The notes under the pieces are model-generated. The model was given only the letters and a program-made list of their open reading frames with translations, had not been told where the DNA came from and searched no databases. Shown piece after piece: positions 25,780 to 34,739 of a DNA stretch of 64,000 nt (its first letter is position 1; the number at the start of each line of letters is the position of its first letter). The position numbers and the translations under genes are program-made. The stretch lies in assembly GCF_022601895.1 (NCBI RefSeq), contig NZ_JAKVIO010000008.1:1-64000 (forward strand), given 5' to 3'. Source of the DNA: Sphingomonas sp. LaA6.9 (lineage in GTDB: Bacteria > Pseudomonadota > Alphaproteobacteria > Sphingomonadales > Sphingomonadaceae).

Positions 25780-28197
25780 TCAGCGGCGCGTGCCCGTCAC
25801 CGGGAAGGTCCCGAAGGGGCCGGTTTCCACGGTGCCGGAGAAGCTGTCACCGTCCAGCGTGACATCGTATTTCAGCGCGACGGGGAAGGGCATATAGGCC
25901 TTGCCCGACATGGTCGCGCGGTTCCCGCTGACCGTTCCCTTGAGGTCGACCGATCCCTGCGAGGAGGAGGTCTTGCCGGTGATTTCGCTGCCCACGACCT
26001 TGTAAACGCCCTTGGCAGGTTGCTTGCCGATGGGGGAGTCGGTGACCACCTCCCAGGTTCCCGAGAAGCTGGCATCGGTCGCGCCCGCCCCGGCCTTGGG
26101 GCCGGCTTTGCGGGTTGCGGCCTCTTCGGTCAATTGCCGCCCGCGTCCGCGCAGATATTGCCGGATTGCCTCGATTTCATCGGACGACAATTCGGGGAAG
26201 GCGGGCATCCCGGCGCCAGTGAGCGCGCCATTTACCGCTGCGTGGAACGAGTCGCGATTGGTGGGATAGGGCGAGATGCGCAGATCGGGGGCCGCGCCGC
26301 CGCCGACGGCATTGAAGCCGTGGCAAACCAGGCAGCCAGACATCGCGAAGGCCATGCCGCCACGCGACTCCAGCGCGAGATTCGGGCGATAGTCCGGATC
26401 GTTCGGCGCGGTCAGCGGCGCGGGCTCGGTCACCGGCAGCTTGTCCTTGCCGTCCAGCACGAAGGTCAGCACGCGGCGCGGCATGCGATAGTCTGTCCGG
26501 TATTTGGCGAGGCCGGGCGAGAGGATGCCGCCGCCCGACGCACCGCTGCCGGTGATCACCGTGACATATTGCTTGCCGCCGACGCTGTAGGAAATGGGAG
26601 GCGCGACGACGGGCGCGCCCGTCTGGTAACTCCACACTTCCTTGCCGTCGCGCGCGTCATAGGCGACGAGCTTGCCGTCGATCCGTCCCTGGAACACCAG
26701 GTTGCCTGCGGTCGCCATCGTTCCGCCGGGCCAGTTGCCGGGAAGCTCGACGCTCCAGCGCGCCTTGCGGGCCACGGGATCCCATGCCTTGAGGAAGCTG
26801 CGACGCGCGCCCGGCAGGTCGGGATCGGGGATGGCGTTGATCGCCATGCCGCCGAGTTTCGGCTGCTTTGCGAAATCCACGCCTTCGTCGCCGACGAACG
26901 ACGCGCCTTCGATCACGGGAATATAGACCAGCCCGGTGCGCGGGCTGTAGGATTGCGGCAGCCAGCTATGCGCGCCGCGCAGGCCCGGCCATAATTCGAA
27001 CAGGCCGGGTTTTCCGTTGTAGCGGATACCCGGATTTTCGATCGGGCGGCCGGTCTTCTGGTCGATGCCCTTGGCCCATGTGACCTTCGCATAGGGATCG
27101 CCCGAGAGGAACTCGCCGGTGGCGCGGTCGAGCACATAGAAGAACCCGTTTTTGGGCGCCTGCATCAGCACCTTGCGTTCCTTGCCGCCGATTTTCAGCG
27201 TGGCGAGCGTCATGTCCTGCGTCGCGGTGCAGTCCCATTGTTCGCCCGGGCAGACTTGATAATGCCAGGCATATTCGCCGGTATCGGCCTTCACCGCGAC
27301 GACCGAGGCGAGGAACAGATTGTCGCCGCCGCCGGGGCTGCGCAGCGACTGGTTGTAGGGAAAGCCGTTGCCTACGCCGATATAGACAAGTTTGAGTTCG
27401 GGATCATAGGCAAACGCATTCCAGGCGGTGCCGCCGCCGCCCTGCTTCCACCATTCCCCCTTCCACGTCTTCGCCGCCATCCGCATGGCTTCGTTCTCGA
27501 AGCCGTCGGCGGGGTTTCCGGGCACGGTGTGGAAACGCCAGAGTTGTTTCCCGCTCATCGCGTCATAGGCGGTGACATAGCCCCGGATCGGGCTGACATC
27601 GGCGCCGCCATGCCCGATCACGAGCTTGCCGTCGAACACGCGCGGCGGGCCGTTGATGTAGCGCATCTCTTTCGGATCGAAGTCGCGCTGTTCCCACAGA
27701 GGTTTGCCGGTATTGGCGTCGAGCGCGATGATCCGGCCGTCCTGGGTCGCGAGGAACAGGCGGCCGTTCCACCAAGCGATGCCCTTTGGCCCCCATCCCA
27801 TGCGCAGGGCAAGGCCGCCGAGTTCGCGCGTTTTGGAATCATATTCCCAGAGCAGCTTTCCGGTGGCGGCCTCGAACGCGCGAATGAAGGAATGGCCGGT
27901 GGTGACGAAGAGCTTGCCGTCGGCCTCCACCGGGCCGGTCAGCGTGTTTTCGGAAGGCAGGTCGTAGTGCCATGCAAGGCCCAGCGTGGAGACTGTATCG
28001 GTATTGATCTGGTCGAGCGGGCTGTAATGCTGTTCGCCGCCGGTCCGTCCGAAGGAAGGCCAGTTCTCGGGATCGACAAGCGCGGTGGGTTCGGGGGGAG
28101 CTGCCGAATCGCTGCAGAAATTCAACGCCAAACCGCCCGCGATCGCCAGCGCAAGCCAGGCGAACATGCGGGTCGTCCTGCCCCCAAATACAGTCAT
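25780..28197 (-). CDS. PQQ-dependent quinohemoprotein dehydrogenase with extra C-terminal domain
   Basis: 805 residues. An N-terminal signal/anchor is followed by an eight-bladed beta-propeller (repeats such as AFEAATGKLLWEY, ALDANTGKPLWEQ, AYDARDGKEVWSY) with FYVLDRATGEFLSG carrying the catalytic Asp region. A cytochrome c domain has CLVCH (about residue 621). Beyond it are ~97 residues not part of the family (from about 708: FSGTWEVVTDSPIGK). The vicinal Cys-Cys of alcohol dehydrogenases is absent; Leu-Arg is at the aligned place. It would oxidise an alcohol or sugar in the periplasm and pass electrons to haem. It is divergent from the molybdenum hydroxylase operon. The ATG at 28197 lies 6 bp from GGGAGG. 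Confidence 0.9.
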   Translation of the reverse strand: MTVFGGRTTRMFAWLALAIAGGLALNFCSDSAAPPEPTALVDPENWPSFGRTGGEQHYSPLDQINTDTVSTLGLAWHYDLPSENTLTGPVEADGKLFVTTGHSFIRAFEAATGKLLWEYDSKTRELGGLALRMGWGPKGIAWWNGRLFLATQDGRIIALDANTGKPLWEQRDFDPKEMRYINGPPRVFDGKLVIGHGGADVSPIRGYVTAYDAMSGKQLWRFHTVPGNPADGFENEAMRMAAKTWKGEWWKQGGGGTAWNAFAYDPELKLVYIGVGNGFPYNQSLRSPGGGDNLFLASVVAVKADTGEYAWHYQVCPGEQWDCTATQDMTLATLKIGGKERKVLMQAPKNGFFYVLDRATGEFLSGDPYAKVTWAKGIDQKTGRPIENPGIRYNGKPGLFELWPGLRGAHSWLPQSYSPRTGLVYIPVIEGASFVGDEGVDFAKQPKLGGMAINAIPDPDLPGARRSFLKAWDPVARKARWSVELPGNWPGGTMATAGNLVFQGRIDGKLVAYDARDGKEVWSYQTGAPVVAPPISYSVGGKQYVTVITGSGASGGGILSPGLAKYRTDYRMPRRVLTFVLDGKDKLPVTEPAPLTAPNDPDYRPNLALESRGGMAFAMSGCLVCHGFNAVGGGAAPDLRISPYPTNRDSFHAAVNGALTGAGMPAFPELSSDEIEAIRQYLRGRGRQLTEEAATRKAGPKAGAGATDASFSGTWEVVTDSPIGKQPAKGVYKVVGSEITGKTSSSQGSVDLKGTVSGNRATMSGKAYMPFPVALKYDVTLDGDSFSGTVETGPFGTFPVTGTRR

Positions 28198-28351
28198 CCA
28201 CACCCTCCCTTATGCGGCACCACAGGCATATGATGTCGCGGCCCGGTGCAGCCATCGCCCGTGCGTCAAGCTGCACGAGACGGTTGCCACCGTCCCGATC
28301 CCAAGGCAAGTTATAAGCCACTGTGTCTCATAACGTCGGGAGCGAAGCAAT

Positions 28352-29107
28352 ATGCAGATGGCCGGAGAGCAGCGGATCGCCGCTTCCCGTCAGCGTGTCT
28401 GGGAGGCGCTGAACGATCCCGAGATACTCAGGACCTGCATTCCCGGCTGCCAGTCGCTGGAGAAGGAATCGGACGAGCGCCTGAAGGCGACGGTCGAGAT
28501 CAGGATCGGCCCGATCGGCGCGCGCTTCAACGGCGCGGTGACGCTGTCCGACCTCGATCCGCCCAATGGCTACACGATTTCGGGCGAAGGGCAGGGCGGC
28601 ACGGTCGGCTTTGCCAAGGGCGGCGCGAAGGTGTGCCTCGCCGAGGATCGCGGCGATACCGTGCTGACCTATCGGGTCGACGCCGAGGTCGGTGGTCGAC
28701 TGGCGCAACTGGGCGGCCCGATCATCGATGCAACCGCCAGGCAGCTTGCGGGCAAGTTCTTCAAGCGTTTCGGCGAAGTGGTCGGCGCGCCCGTGGTGGC
28801 GCAGGCGCAACCGGCGCGCGCGGTCGAACCGGCGACGACCGGCGCCATCCCATCCGCCACAGGCATCGCGGCTGGTCGCAATGCGTCGATCGTATGGATT
28901 CTCGTGCTGGTTGCGGCGCTTGTGACGGGCTTCCTGATCGGTCGTGGGGTTGGTGGCGCGCCGTCCGACTGGATGGGGCTGGCGATCGGCCTGCTCGTCG
29001 TGATCGTCGCGGCCGCGGCCTTCGAATTCGGAAGACGATCGGCGGCGCCCGTGGTCGTGCTGGACGCTGCGCTGCTCGCGCGGTTGACCGAAGGAGCCAG
29101 GTCTTGA
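28352..29107 (+). CDS. CoxG-like SRPBCC membrane-recruitment protein
   Basis: 251 residues. Residues 1-150 are a CoxG/SRPBCC fold (RVWEALNDPEILRTCIPGCQSL, VGGRLAQLGGPIID, FFKRFGEVV). A Pro/Ala linker and two hydrophobic segments near the C-terminus follow (SIVWILVLVAALVTGFLIG and GLAIGLLVVIVAAAAF). CoxG proteins tether molybdenum hydroxylases to the inner membrane and link them to quinone. It is the first gene of a four-gene run; its TGA overlaps the next start. Confidence 0.88.
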   Translation: MQMAGEQRIAASRQRVWEALNDPEILRTCIPGCQSLEKESDERLKATVEIRIGPIGARFNGAVTLSDLDPPNGYTISGEGQGGTVGFAKGGAKVCLAEDRGDTVLTYRVDAEVGGRLAQLGGPIIDATARQLAGKFFKRFGEVVGAPVVAQAQPARAVEPATTGAIPSATGIAAGRNASIVWILVLVAALVTGFLIGRGVGGAPSDWMGLAIGLLVVIVAAAAFEFGRRSAAPVVVLDAALLARLTEGARS

Positions 29108-29973
29108 AGCCGGCACCGTTCGACTATTTGGCGCCCGAAACGATCGAGGAGGCGTGTGCCCATCTCGCCGGGGCTGGCGGCGGGGCGACCGTTCTCGCAG
29201 GCGGGCAGACGCTGATGCCGTTGCTCGCGCTGCGGATGAGCCAACCCTTCATTCTCGTCGACATAAACCGCATCGCGGCACTGAAGGGTGTCGCCCGGGT
29301 CGATGGGGGTACGCGGATCGGCCCCGTAGTTCGCCAATGCGAGGTGATCGCGGACACGACGATCGATCGTGCGCTTCCCGCTCTTGCCGTCGCAACGCGC
29401 CATGTTGGACACCACCAGACGCGCAATCGGGGTACGATCGGCGGATCGATCGCGCTTGGCGAACCAGCGGCCGAATTGCCCGCCACCGCGCTGGCGCTCG
29501 GCGCGTCAATTGAAGCGCGGTCGACACGCGGGGTACGCCGCATCGCCGCCGAAGAATTCTATTTCGGACCCTATATGACCGCGCTCGAGCCAGACGAACT
29601 CGTCACCGCGATCGATTTCCCGGACTGGCCGACGGGCAGCATCACGTTGTTTCGCGAGGTGGCGCAGCGGCCGGGAGATTTCGCGCTGGTCGGTCTGGTC
29701 GGCGCGCTGGCGGTCGAGAATGGCAGGGTCGCGCGTGCCGGGATTGCCTGGTTCGGCATGGGGCCGACGCCGATCAAGGCGCGTCAGGCAGAGGCCGCGC
29801 TCATCGGCCAACCGGTGTCCGGCCTCGATGCGCGCGGGATCGCCGAGCTTGCCATCGCCGACACCGATCCGTTCGACGATCACCACGCGACCGCCGAATA
29901 TCGGCGCACCGTTGGCAGGCGCATTTTGGCGCGCACTCTGGAAGTTGCTTTGGACGAGAGGCGGGCGGCATGA
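29104..29973 (+). CDS. Molybdenum hydroxylase FAD-binding subunit (CoxM-like)
   Basis: 289 residues from a TTG start at 29104 that overlaps the upstream TGA (TTGA). AAGGAG at 29091-29096 is correctly spaced, which decides this start. TVLAGGQTLMPLLALRM and RNRGTIGGSIALGEPAAELP are the two FAD pyrophosphate-binding motifs. It carries electrons between the iron-sulfur subunit and the acceptor. It overlaps the next gene by 4 bp. Confidence 0.92.
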   Translation: MKPAPFDYLAPETIEEACAHLAGAGGGATVLAGGQTLMPLLALRMSQPFILVDINRIAALKGVARVDGGTRIGPVVRQCEVIADTTIDRALPALAVATRHVGHHQTRNRGTIGGSIALGEPAAELPATALALGASIEARSTRGVRRIAAEEFYFGPYMTALEPDELVTAIDFPDWPTGSITLFREVAQRPGDFALVGLVGALAVENGRVARAGIAWFGMGPTPIKARQAEAALIGQPVSGLDARGIAELAIADTDPFDDHHATAEYRRTVGRRILARTLEVALDERRAA

Positions 29974-30455
29974 GCGAGCATCGGATCGAGGTCAGCATCA
30001 ATGGCCGCAATCACAAGGCGATCGTCGAAGGGCGCAAGTCTCTGTGCGACTTTCTGCGCACCGATGCGGGCTGCACCGGCGTGCATGTCGGCTGCGAGCA
30101 TGGCGTGTGCGGCGCCTGCACCGTCATCGTCGACGGGGCTGCGGTGCGTTCCTGCCTGATGCTTGCGGTCCAGGCCGACGGATGTTCGGTCACGACCGTC
30201 GAGGGGCTCGCCGCGCCCGACGGCACGCTGCACCGCGTGCAGCAGGCGATGCGCGAGGAGCACGGGCTGCAATGCGGCTTCTGCACGCCGGGGGTGGTGA
30301 TGACGCTCGCCGCGCTCACCGAGGGCACGGATAGGCCCGATGCCGAGGCGTTGCTTGCCGCCATGTCGGGGCATATCTGCCGCTGTACGGGCTATCAGGG
30401 CATCAGGCGGGCGGCGCTGCGGCTTGCGGGCGAAGCCGCGGGCGACGCTGCGTGA
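29970..30455 (+). CDS. Molybdenum hydroxylase 2Fe-2S subunit (CoxS-like)
   Basis: 161 residues. The plant-type cluster motif C-x4-C-x2-C (GCEHGVCGACTVIVDG) with a downstream C (RSCLM), and the proximal cluster motif (CGFCTPG and CRCTGYQGI), are complete. No Tat leader is visible, so the complex is expected in the cytoplasm. Overlaps of 4 bp on both sides show a tight operon. Confidence 0.95.
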   Translation: MSEHRIEVSINGRNHKAIVEGRKSLCDFLRTDAGCTGVHVGCEHGVCGACTVIVDGAAVRSCLMLAVQADGCSVTTVEGLAAPDGTLHRVQQAMREEHGLQCGFCTPGVVMTLAALTEGTDRPDAEALLAAMSGHICRCTGYQGIRRAALRLAGEAAGDAA

Positions 30456-33181
30456 GCGCCGCGCAGATCACCGCCGCGCGCTTCATCGGCGAGCGCATGC
30501 CGCGCAAGGAGGACCCGCGGCTGCTGACGGGCAAGGGGACTTTCGTCGACGATATCGTCCTGCCCGGCATGCTCCACTGCGCGTTCGTCCGCAGCCCGAT
30601 CGCGCGCGGGCGGATCCGTGCGATCGACGTCTCGGTCGCGCGCGAGATGCCCGGGGTGCATGCCGTCCTGACCGCCGGGGATCTTGCGGCAATCAAGATC
30701 ACGCCGCTCAGCTTCTACCTTGCGCCGACCGAGGTGCCGACGCCGCTGCTCGCGACCGACCGCGTTGCCTATGTCGGCGATCCCGTCGTCCTCGTCATCG
30801 CCGACGACCGCTATCTGGCCGAGGATGCGGCGAGCCTCGTGACAGTCGACTATGAGGAGGAACAGGCCGTCGTCACGATCGGCGACGCGCGGAACGGGCC
30901 GCTCGTCCACCCGGGCACGGAGTCCAACGTCGCGGCCGTCATGGGAATGGACGAGGACGAAGATTGCGAGGAACTGCTCGCCGGCGCGCGGCATTTGCTC
31001 AGCCGCACGGTCACCCATCAGCGCATATCGCAATCGCCGATGGAGACGCGCGGCGTGGTCGTGACGCGGCAGGGCGAGGAGGAACTGCTCGTCCATATCA
31101 CCTGCCAGAGCCCGCACATGGTCGCGCGCTACCTGACGCAGGCTCTGGGCATGCCGAGCATGAGCATCCGCGTGATCGCCAAGGATGTGGGCGGCTCGTT
31201 CGGCCTCAAGAACCATCCATGGCGCGAGGAACTGTCGGTCATCGCGGCGGCCATGCTGCTCGGCCAGCCGCTCAAATGGATCGAGGACAGGCTCGAAAAC
31301 CTGACGTCCGCCAACCAGGCGCGCGAACAGGAACTGACGCTGCGCATCGCCTTTGACGGCGACGGAAAGCTTCTTGCCTCGCACGGCGACTATAGCCTCA
31401 ACAACGGCGCGTATCCGCAAGGGGCGGACGCCAATATCGCGGTGCACATGTTCATGTGGGCCGCGTACAAAATGCCCTATTACGGCTTCTACACGCGCGG
31501 CTGGTATTCCAACACCGTGGGGCTTGCGGCCTATCGCGGTCCGTGGGCGATGGAAACGCTCGCGCGCGAGACGATGCTCGACATCGCCGCGCGGCAGATC
31601 GGCATCGACCCCATCGAGATCCGGCGCCGCAATCTCGTGACCAGCGCAGACCAGCCCTGCACGACGCCGCTCGGCATAATGCTCGAGGACATCACGCCCG
31701 CCGAATGCCTCGACAAGTTGCTTGAGGTTGTCGACGTCGCCGCCTTTCGCGCCGAGCAGGCTGCGGCGCGCAAGGAGGGTCGCTATCTCGGCCTTGGCGT
31801 TGCGACCTATATCGAGCCGACGGGCTCGGCGGGGAGCATCGGCGTGATGACGGGCGAGCTGGCGCAGGTCCGGGTGGAGCCAACGGGCAAGGTTACCGCG
31901 GTGATGAGCACGCATTCGCAGGGCCATGGCACGGCGACGACGATGGCGCAGATCATCGCGGAGCAGCTTGGGGTGCCCTATGAAGATGTAACGGTGTTCG
32001 AGGGCGACAGCGCGCGCGGCGGCTTCGGGCCGGGCGCGGCGGGCAGTCGTCAGGGCGTGATCGGCGGGGGCGCGTCGATGAAGGCGGCCGCGCTGCTCAG
32101 GGGCAAGGTCAAGCGTATTGCCGCGTACCTGCTCAACGCCAATCCCGACGATGTCGAGATTGCGGGCGGCATGATCCGTGTCGCGGGCGCCGAGGAGATG
32201 ACGCGCACCCTGCGCGAGATCGCCGAGATCGCCTATGGCGAGCCCGACCGCCTGCCGCCGGGCGTGGAAACGGGACTTGAGGCGCAATATCGCTACACGC
32301 CACCGCCGATCACCTTTACCAGCGCGGCGCATGCCTGCATCGTCGAGGTCGATGCCGAGACGGGCTTCGTCAGGATCAGGCGCTGGGTGTCGAGCGAGGA
32401 TTGCGGCGTCATCATCAATCCCGCGGTGGTCGAAGGACAGATCGCGGGCGGGCTGGCGCAGGCGATCGGCACCGTGCTTCTCGAGGAGTTCGCCTATGAC
32501 GCACGCGGAAATCCCACCACCGTCACCTACAAGGACTATCTGCTGCCCGCGATCTCCGACGTGCCCGATATCGAATATGTCCACGCGTCGACACCGTCGA
32601 AATCCGAGGGCGGGTTCCGCGGTGTTGGCGAGGGTGGCGCGATCATCGGACCGCCGACGCTGGTCAACGCGATTGCCGATGCCTTGTCCCCCTTTGGCGA
32701 AGTCCCGCTCGCACTGCCGCTGACGCCATCAAAAATCCTCGAGGTGATCGAGGGACGCCCGATCGCAACGAAGGTTGCGGTTCCGCCGACGCAACCCGCG
32801 ACCGCGGTGGCGGAAGCCGTCGAGGATCAGCGCGCGCCGGAAATCGCGACGCAGCCCGCCGATATACTTGCCGAGGCATCGGCACCGGCCAGTATCGACG
32901 GCAAATGGAAGATGATCCTCGCCTCGCCGGTGGGGCCGCAGCCGATGGTCGGCCATTTCACGACCGAGGGTTCAACGCTCAGGGGCAAGCTCGAAAGCGA
33001 TCAGGGCTCGATGGACTTCGCGGGGATAGTCCAAGGCAACCGGCTCACATGGGATCTGAAGGTGACCAAGCCGATGCCGTTGACGCTCAAATACGATGTC
33101 CAGATCGACGGCGACGTGCTTACCGGCAAGGTGAAGATGGGCTTTTTCGGCACTGCGAAGCTGACGGGCGAGCGAAGTTAG
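30452..33181 (+). CDS. Molybdopterin-binding large subunit of an aldehyde oxidase/CoxL-like hydroxylase, with extra C-terminal domain
   Basis: 909 residues from a GTG that overlaps the upstream TGA. RFIGERMPRKEDPRLLTGKGTFVDDI is the family opening, KDVGGSFGLK a cofactor loop, and RGVGEGGAIIGPP (around 725) carries the catalytic Glu. The active-site loop reads AAYRGPW, not the AYRCSFR of true CO dehydrogenase, so this is probably an aldehyde or aromatic/heterocycle hydroxylase. After an Ala/Pro linker, residues ~811-909 form an extra domain (IDGKWKMILASPVGPQP onwards) that aligns without gaps to the tail of the divergent PQQ dehydrogenase (45 of 98 identical). The substrate is unknown. Confidence 0.92.
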   Translation: MSAAQITAARFIGERMPRKEDPRLLTGKGTFVDDIVLPGMLHCAFVRSPIARGRIRAIDVSVAREMPGVHAVLTAGDLAAIKITPLSFYLAPTEVPTPLLATDRVAYVGDPVVLVIADDRYLAEDAASLVTVDYEEEQAVVTIGDARNGPLVHPGTESNVAAVMGMDEDEDCEELLAGARHLLSRTVTHQRISQSPMETRGVVVTRQGEEELLVHITCQSPHMVARYLTQALGMPSMSIRVIAKDVGGSFGLKNHPWREELSVIAAAMLLGQPLKWIEDRLENLTSANQAREQELTLRIAFDGDGKLLASHGDYSLNNGAYPQGADANIAVHMFMWAAYKMPYYGFYTRGWYSNTVGLAAYRGPWAMETLARETMLDIAARQIGIDPIEIRRRNLVTSADQPCTTPLGIMLEDITPAECLDKLLEVVDVAAFRAEQAAARKEGRYLGLGVATYIEPTGSAGSIGVMTGELAQVRVEPTGKVTAVMSTHSQGHGTATTMAQIIAEQLGVPYEDVTVFEGDSARGGFGPGAAGSRQGVIGGGASMKAAALLRGKVKRIAAYLLNANPDDVEIAGGMIRVAGAEEMTRTLREIAEIAYGEPDRLPPGVETGLEAQYRYTPPPITFTSAAHACIVEVDAETGFVRIRRWVSSEDCGVIINPAVVEGQIAGGLAQAIGTVLLEEFAYDARGNPTTVTYKDYLLPAISDVPDIEYVHASTPSKSEGGFRGVGEGGAIIGPPTLVNAIADALSPFGEVPLALPLTPSKILEVIEGRPIATKVAVPPTQPATAVAEAVEDQRAPEIATQPADILAEASAPASIDGKWKMILASPVGPQPMVGHFTTEGSTLRGKLESDQGSMDFAGIVQGNRLTWDLKVTKPMPLTLKYDVQIDGDVLTGKVKMGFFGTAKLTGERS

Positions 33182-33222
33182 TTTCTGATTTTGGGAGCGC
33201 GCGGCGCTTTCCCTTCAACCAA

Positions 33223-33867
33223 TCAGGCTCCACGGCTGTCCTCACGCCACGCCGCGACAAAGGCCCCGGCATTTTTCGAGACCTGGCTGGCATCCATGCC
33301 CGCGCGGTAGAGTGCCGAGCCAAGCCCGAAACCGCGCGCGCCGGCCTTGCGCCACGTCGCGAGCGTAGCCGGTGTCACGCCGCCCACCGCAAGTACCGGA
33401 ACTTCGGCGGGCAGCACCGCGCGATGCGCTTTCAGGACATCGCTCGACGCCCCCTCCGCCGGGAAGAGTTTGAGCGCATGCGCTCCCGCCTTGAGCGCGG
33501 CAAAGGCCTCGCTAGGCGTGAAATAGCCCGGTAGCGAGGCAAGACCCGCGGATACGGTCGCCGAAATGACGTCCGCGTCGGTATTGGGCGATACGATGAT
33601 GCGTCCGCCCGCCTGTTGCACCGAGCGTACCTGTGCGGGTTCGAGCACCGTACCTGCTCCGACAATCGCGCGTCCGTTCAAGCGTGCCGCCAGTCGTTCG
33701 ATGCTCTTCAGCGGCTCGGGCGAATTGAGCGGAACCTCGATGAGTGTGAAGCCCGCATCCACGAGCGCGTCTCCAACCGCGTCGATTTCATCGGGGCGCA
33801 CGCCGCGCAGAATCGCCACCAGCGGGCATGTCGCAAAGGCATCGGCGAAATCGGCGGGAAGGGTCAT
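33223..33867 (-). CDS. dgoA: 2-dehydro-3-deoxy-6-phosphogalactonate aldolase
   Basis: 214 residues, class I KDPG/KDPGal aldolase fold: PLVAILRGVRPDEI (catalytic Glu region), GAGTVLEPAQV, SPNTDADVI, LKLFPAE with the Schiff-base Lys, and VGGVTPATL. It splits KDPGal into pyruvate and glyceraldehyde-3-phosphate. The ATG at 33867 overlaps the dgoK stop (ATGA). The pair dgoK-dgoA, with no edd nearby, points to galactonate rather than gluconate metabolism. Confidence 0.92.
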   Translation of the reverse strand: MTLPADFADAFATCPLVAILRGVRPDEIDAVGDALVDAGFTLIEVPLNSPEPLKSIERLAARLNGRAIVGAGTVLEPAQVRSVQQAGGRIIVSPNTDADVISATVSAGLASLPGYFTPSEAFAALKAGAHALKLFPAEGASSDVLKAHRAVLPAEVPVLAVGGVTPATLATWRKAGARGFGLGSALYRAGMDASQVSKNAGAFVAAWREDSRGA

Positions 33868-34739
33868 GGCAGGGATCTCCAGATCGAAGTGATGCCAGCA
33901 ACAAAGGCGCCGTGGCTGTCGACATGATGGCATCGTCCGCCGAACGCCTCGATCGCGGCGGCGTACAGGCCCGCCAGTGTCGGGTCGGCGAGCATGTGCA
34001 CGTCGCGCGTGCCGTCGCGTAAACGGGCCTCGACATCGCTTCCGATGAGCAGGCCGCTTACATAGGCAGCGCTCGCCGCGGCATCCCGCTTGCCGAGCAG
34101 CATTGCGGCGCGCGTCCCGAAGAGCGTCGCCAGCAGATCGTGGCGCGCCGCGTCGGCAACGCCCTCCACGAAGGCGGCGCCGGGCACTACTGGTCCGTGG
34201 AGCTGGCTTGAAAGGAGGCCGTGTGACTTGAGCAATGCGAACATCTCGCCGGTCATGGCGGTTGTGAAGCCGTCGATACGGCCCGCTTTCATCCATGCCC
34301 ATTTGCAATGCGTGCCGGGCTGGCAAAGCAGCGCATCGCCGGGCGCGAGGCCACCGGCAACCGCGCCGAACAACTGAACTTCCTCGCCGCGCATGACATC
34401 CGCGCGACCGCCTGCGACCTGACTGACCCCAGGGACGATGCCGATCCGGGCGGGCTCGACCCAGTGCACATTGCGGGCAAGCGTATCGAGATCGGCGGGG
34501 CAGGGGACATAGGCCGTCTCGTGCCATCCGCGATTGGACCCGACCATTCCGGCAAGCAGCATGGGCAATCCGCCATAGCGCGCGCTCAGCGCCGAAGCTT
34601 CGGCGGCAAAGCCGTCGCGGCCAACCGCCAGCGTTCCGCGGCCGTCGCGATCGGTGCGCACCACGTCGCCGGTCTTGTCGATCACATAGGCCCGACGGTT
34701 GGTGGTGCCCCAGTCTATGGCCACGAATTCCCCCGTCAT
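33864..34739 (-). CDS. dgoK: 2-dehydro-3-deoxygalactonokinase
   Basis: 291 residues. FVAIDWGTTNRRAYVID (phosphate loop), GMVGSNRGWHE, CQPGTHCKWAWM and TAMTGEMFALL are DgoK family signatures. It phosphorylates 2-keto-3-deoxygalactonate at C6 for the overlapping dgoA. The dehydratase and transporter of the pathway are not in this window. Confidence 0.93.
   Translation of the reverse strand: MTGEFVAIDWGTTNRRAYVIDKTGDVVRTDRDGRGTLAVGRDGFAAEASALSARYGGLPMLLAGMVGSNRGWHETAYVPCPADLDTLARNVHWVEPARIGIVPGVSQVAGGRADVMRGEEVQLFGAVAGGLAPGDALLCQPGTHCKWAWMKAGRIDGFTTAMTGEMFALLKSHGLLSSQLHGPVVPGAAFVEGVADAARHDLLATLFGTRAAMLLGKRDAAASAAYVSGLLIGSDVEARLRDGTRDVHMLADPTLAGLYAAAIEAFGGRCHHVDSHGAFVAGITSIWRSLP

Noticed and set aside
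30395-32584. A 729-codon reverse open frame opposite the CoxL-like gene
   Set aside because: Antisense of a conserved molybdenum hydroxylase subunit; no independent start signal or domain.
28352-33181. True aerobic CO dehydrogenase
   Set aside because: The subunit set fits, but the active-site loop is AYRGPW rather than the AYRCSFR of CO dehydrogenase, so only a general hydroxylase call is justified.
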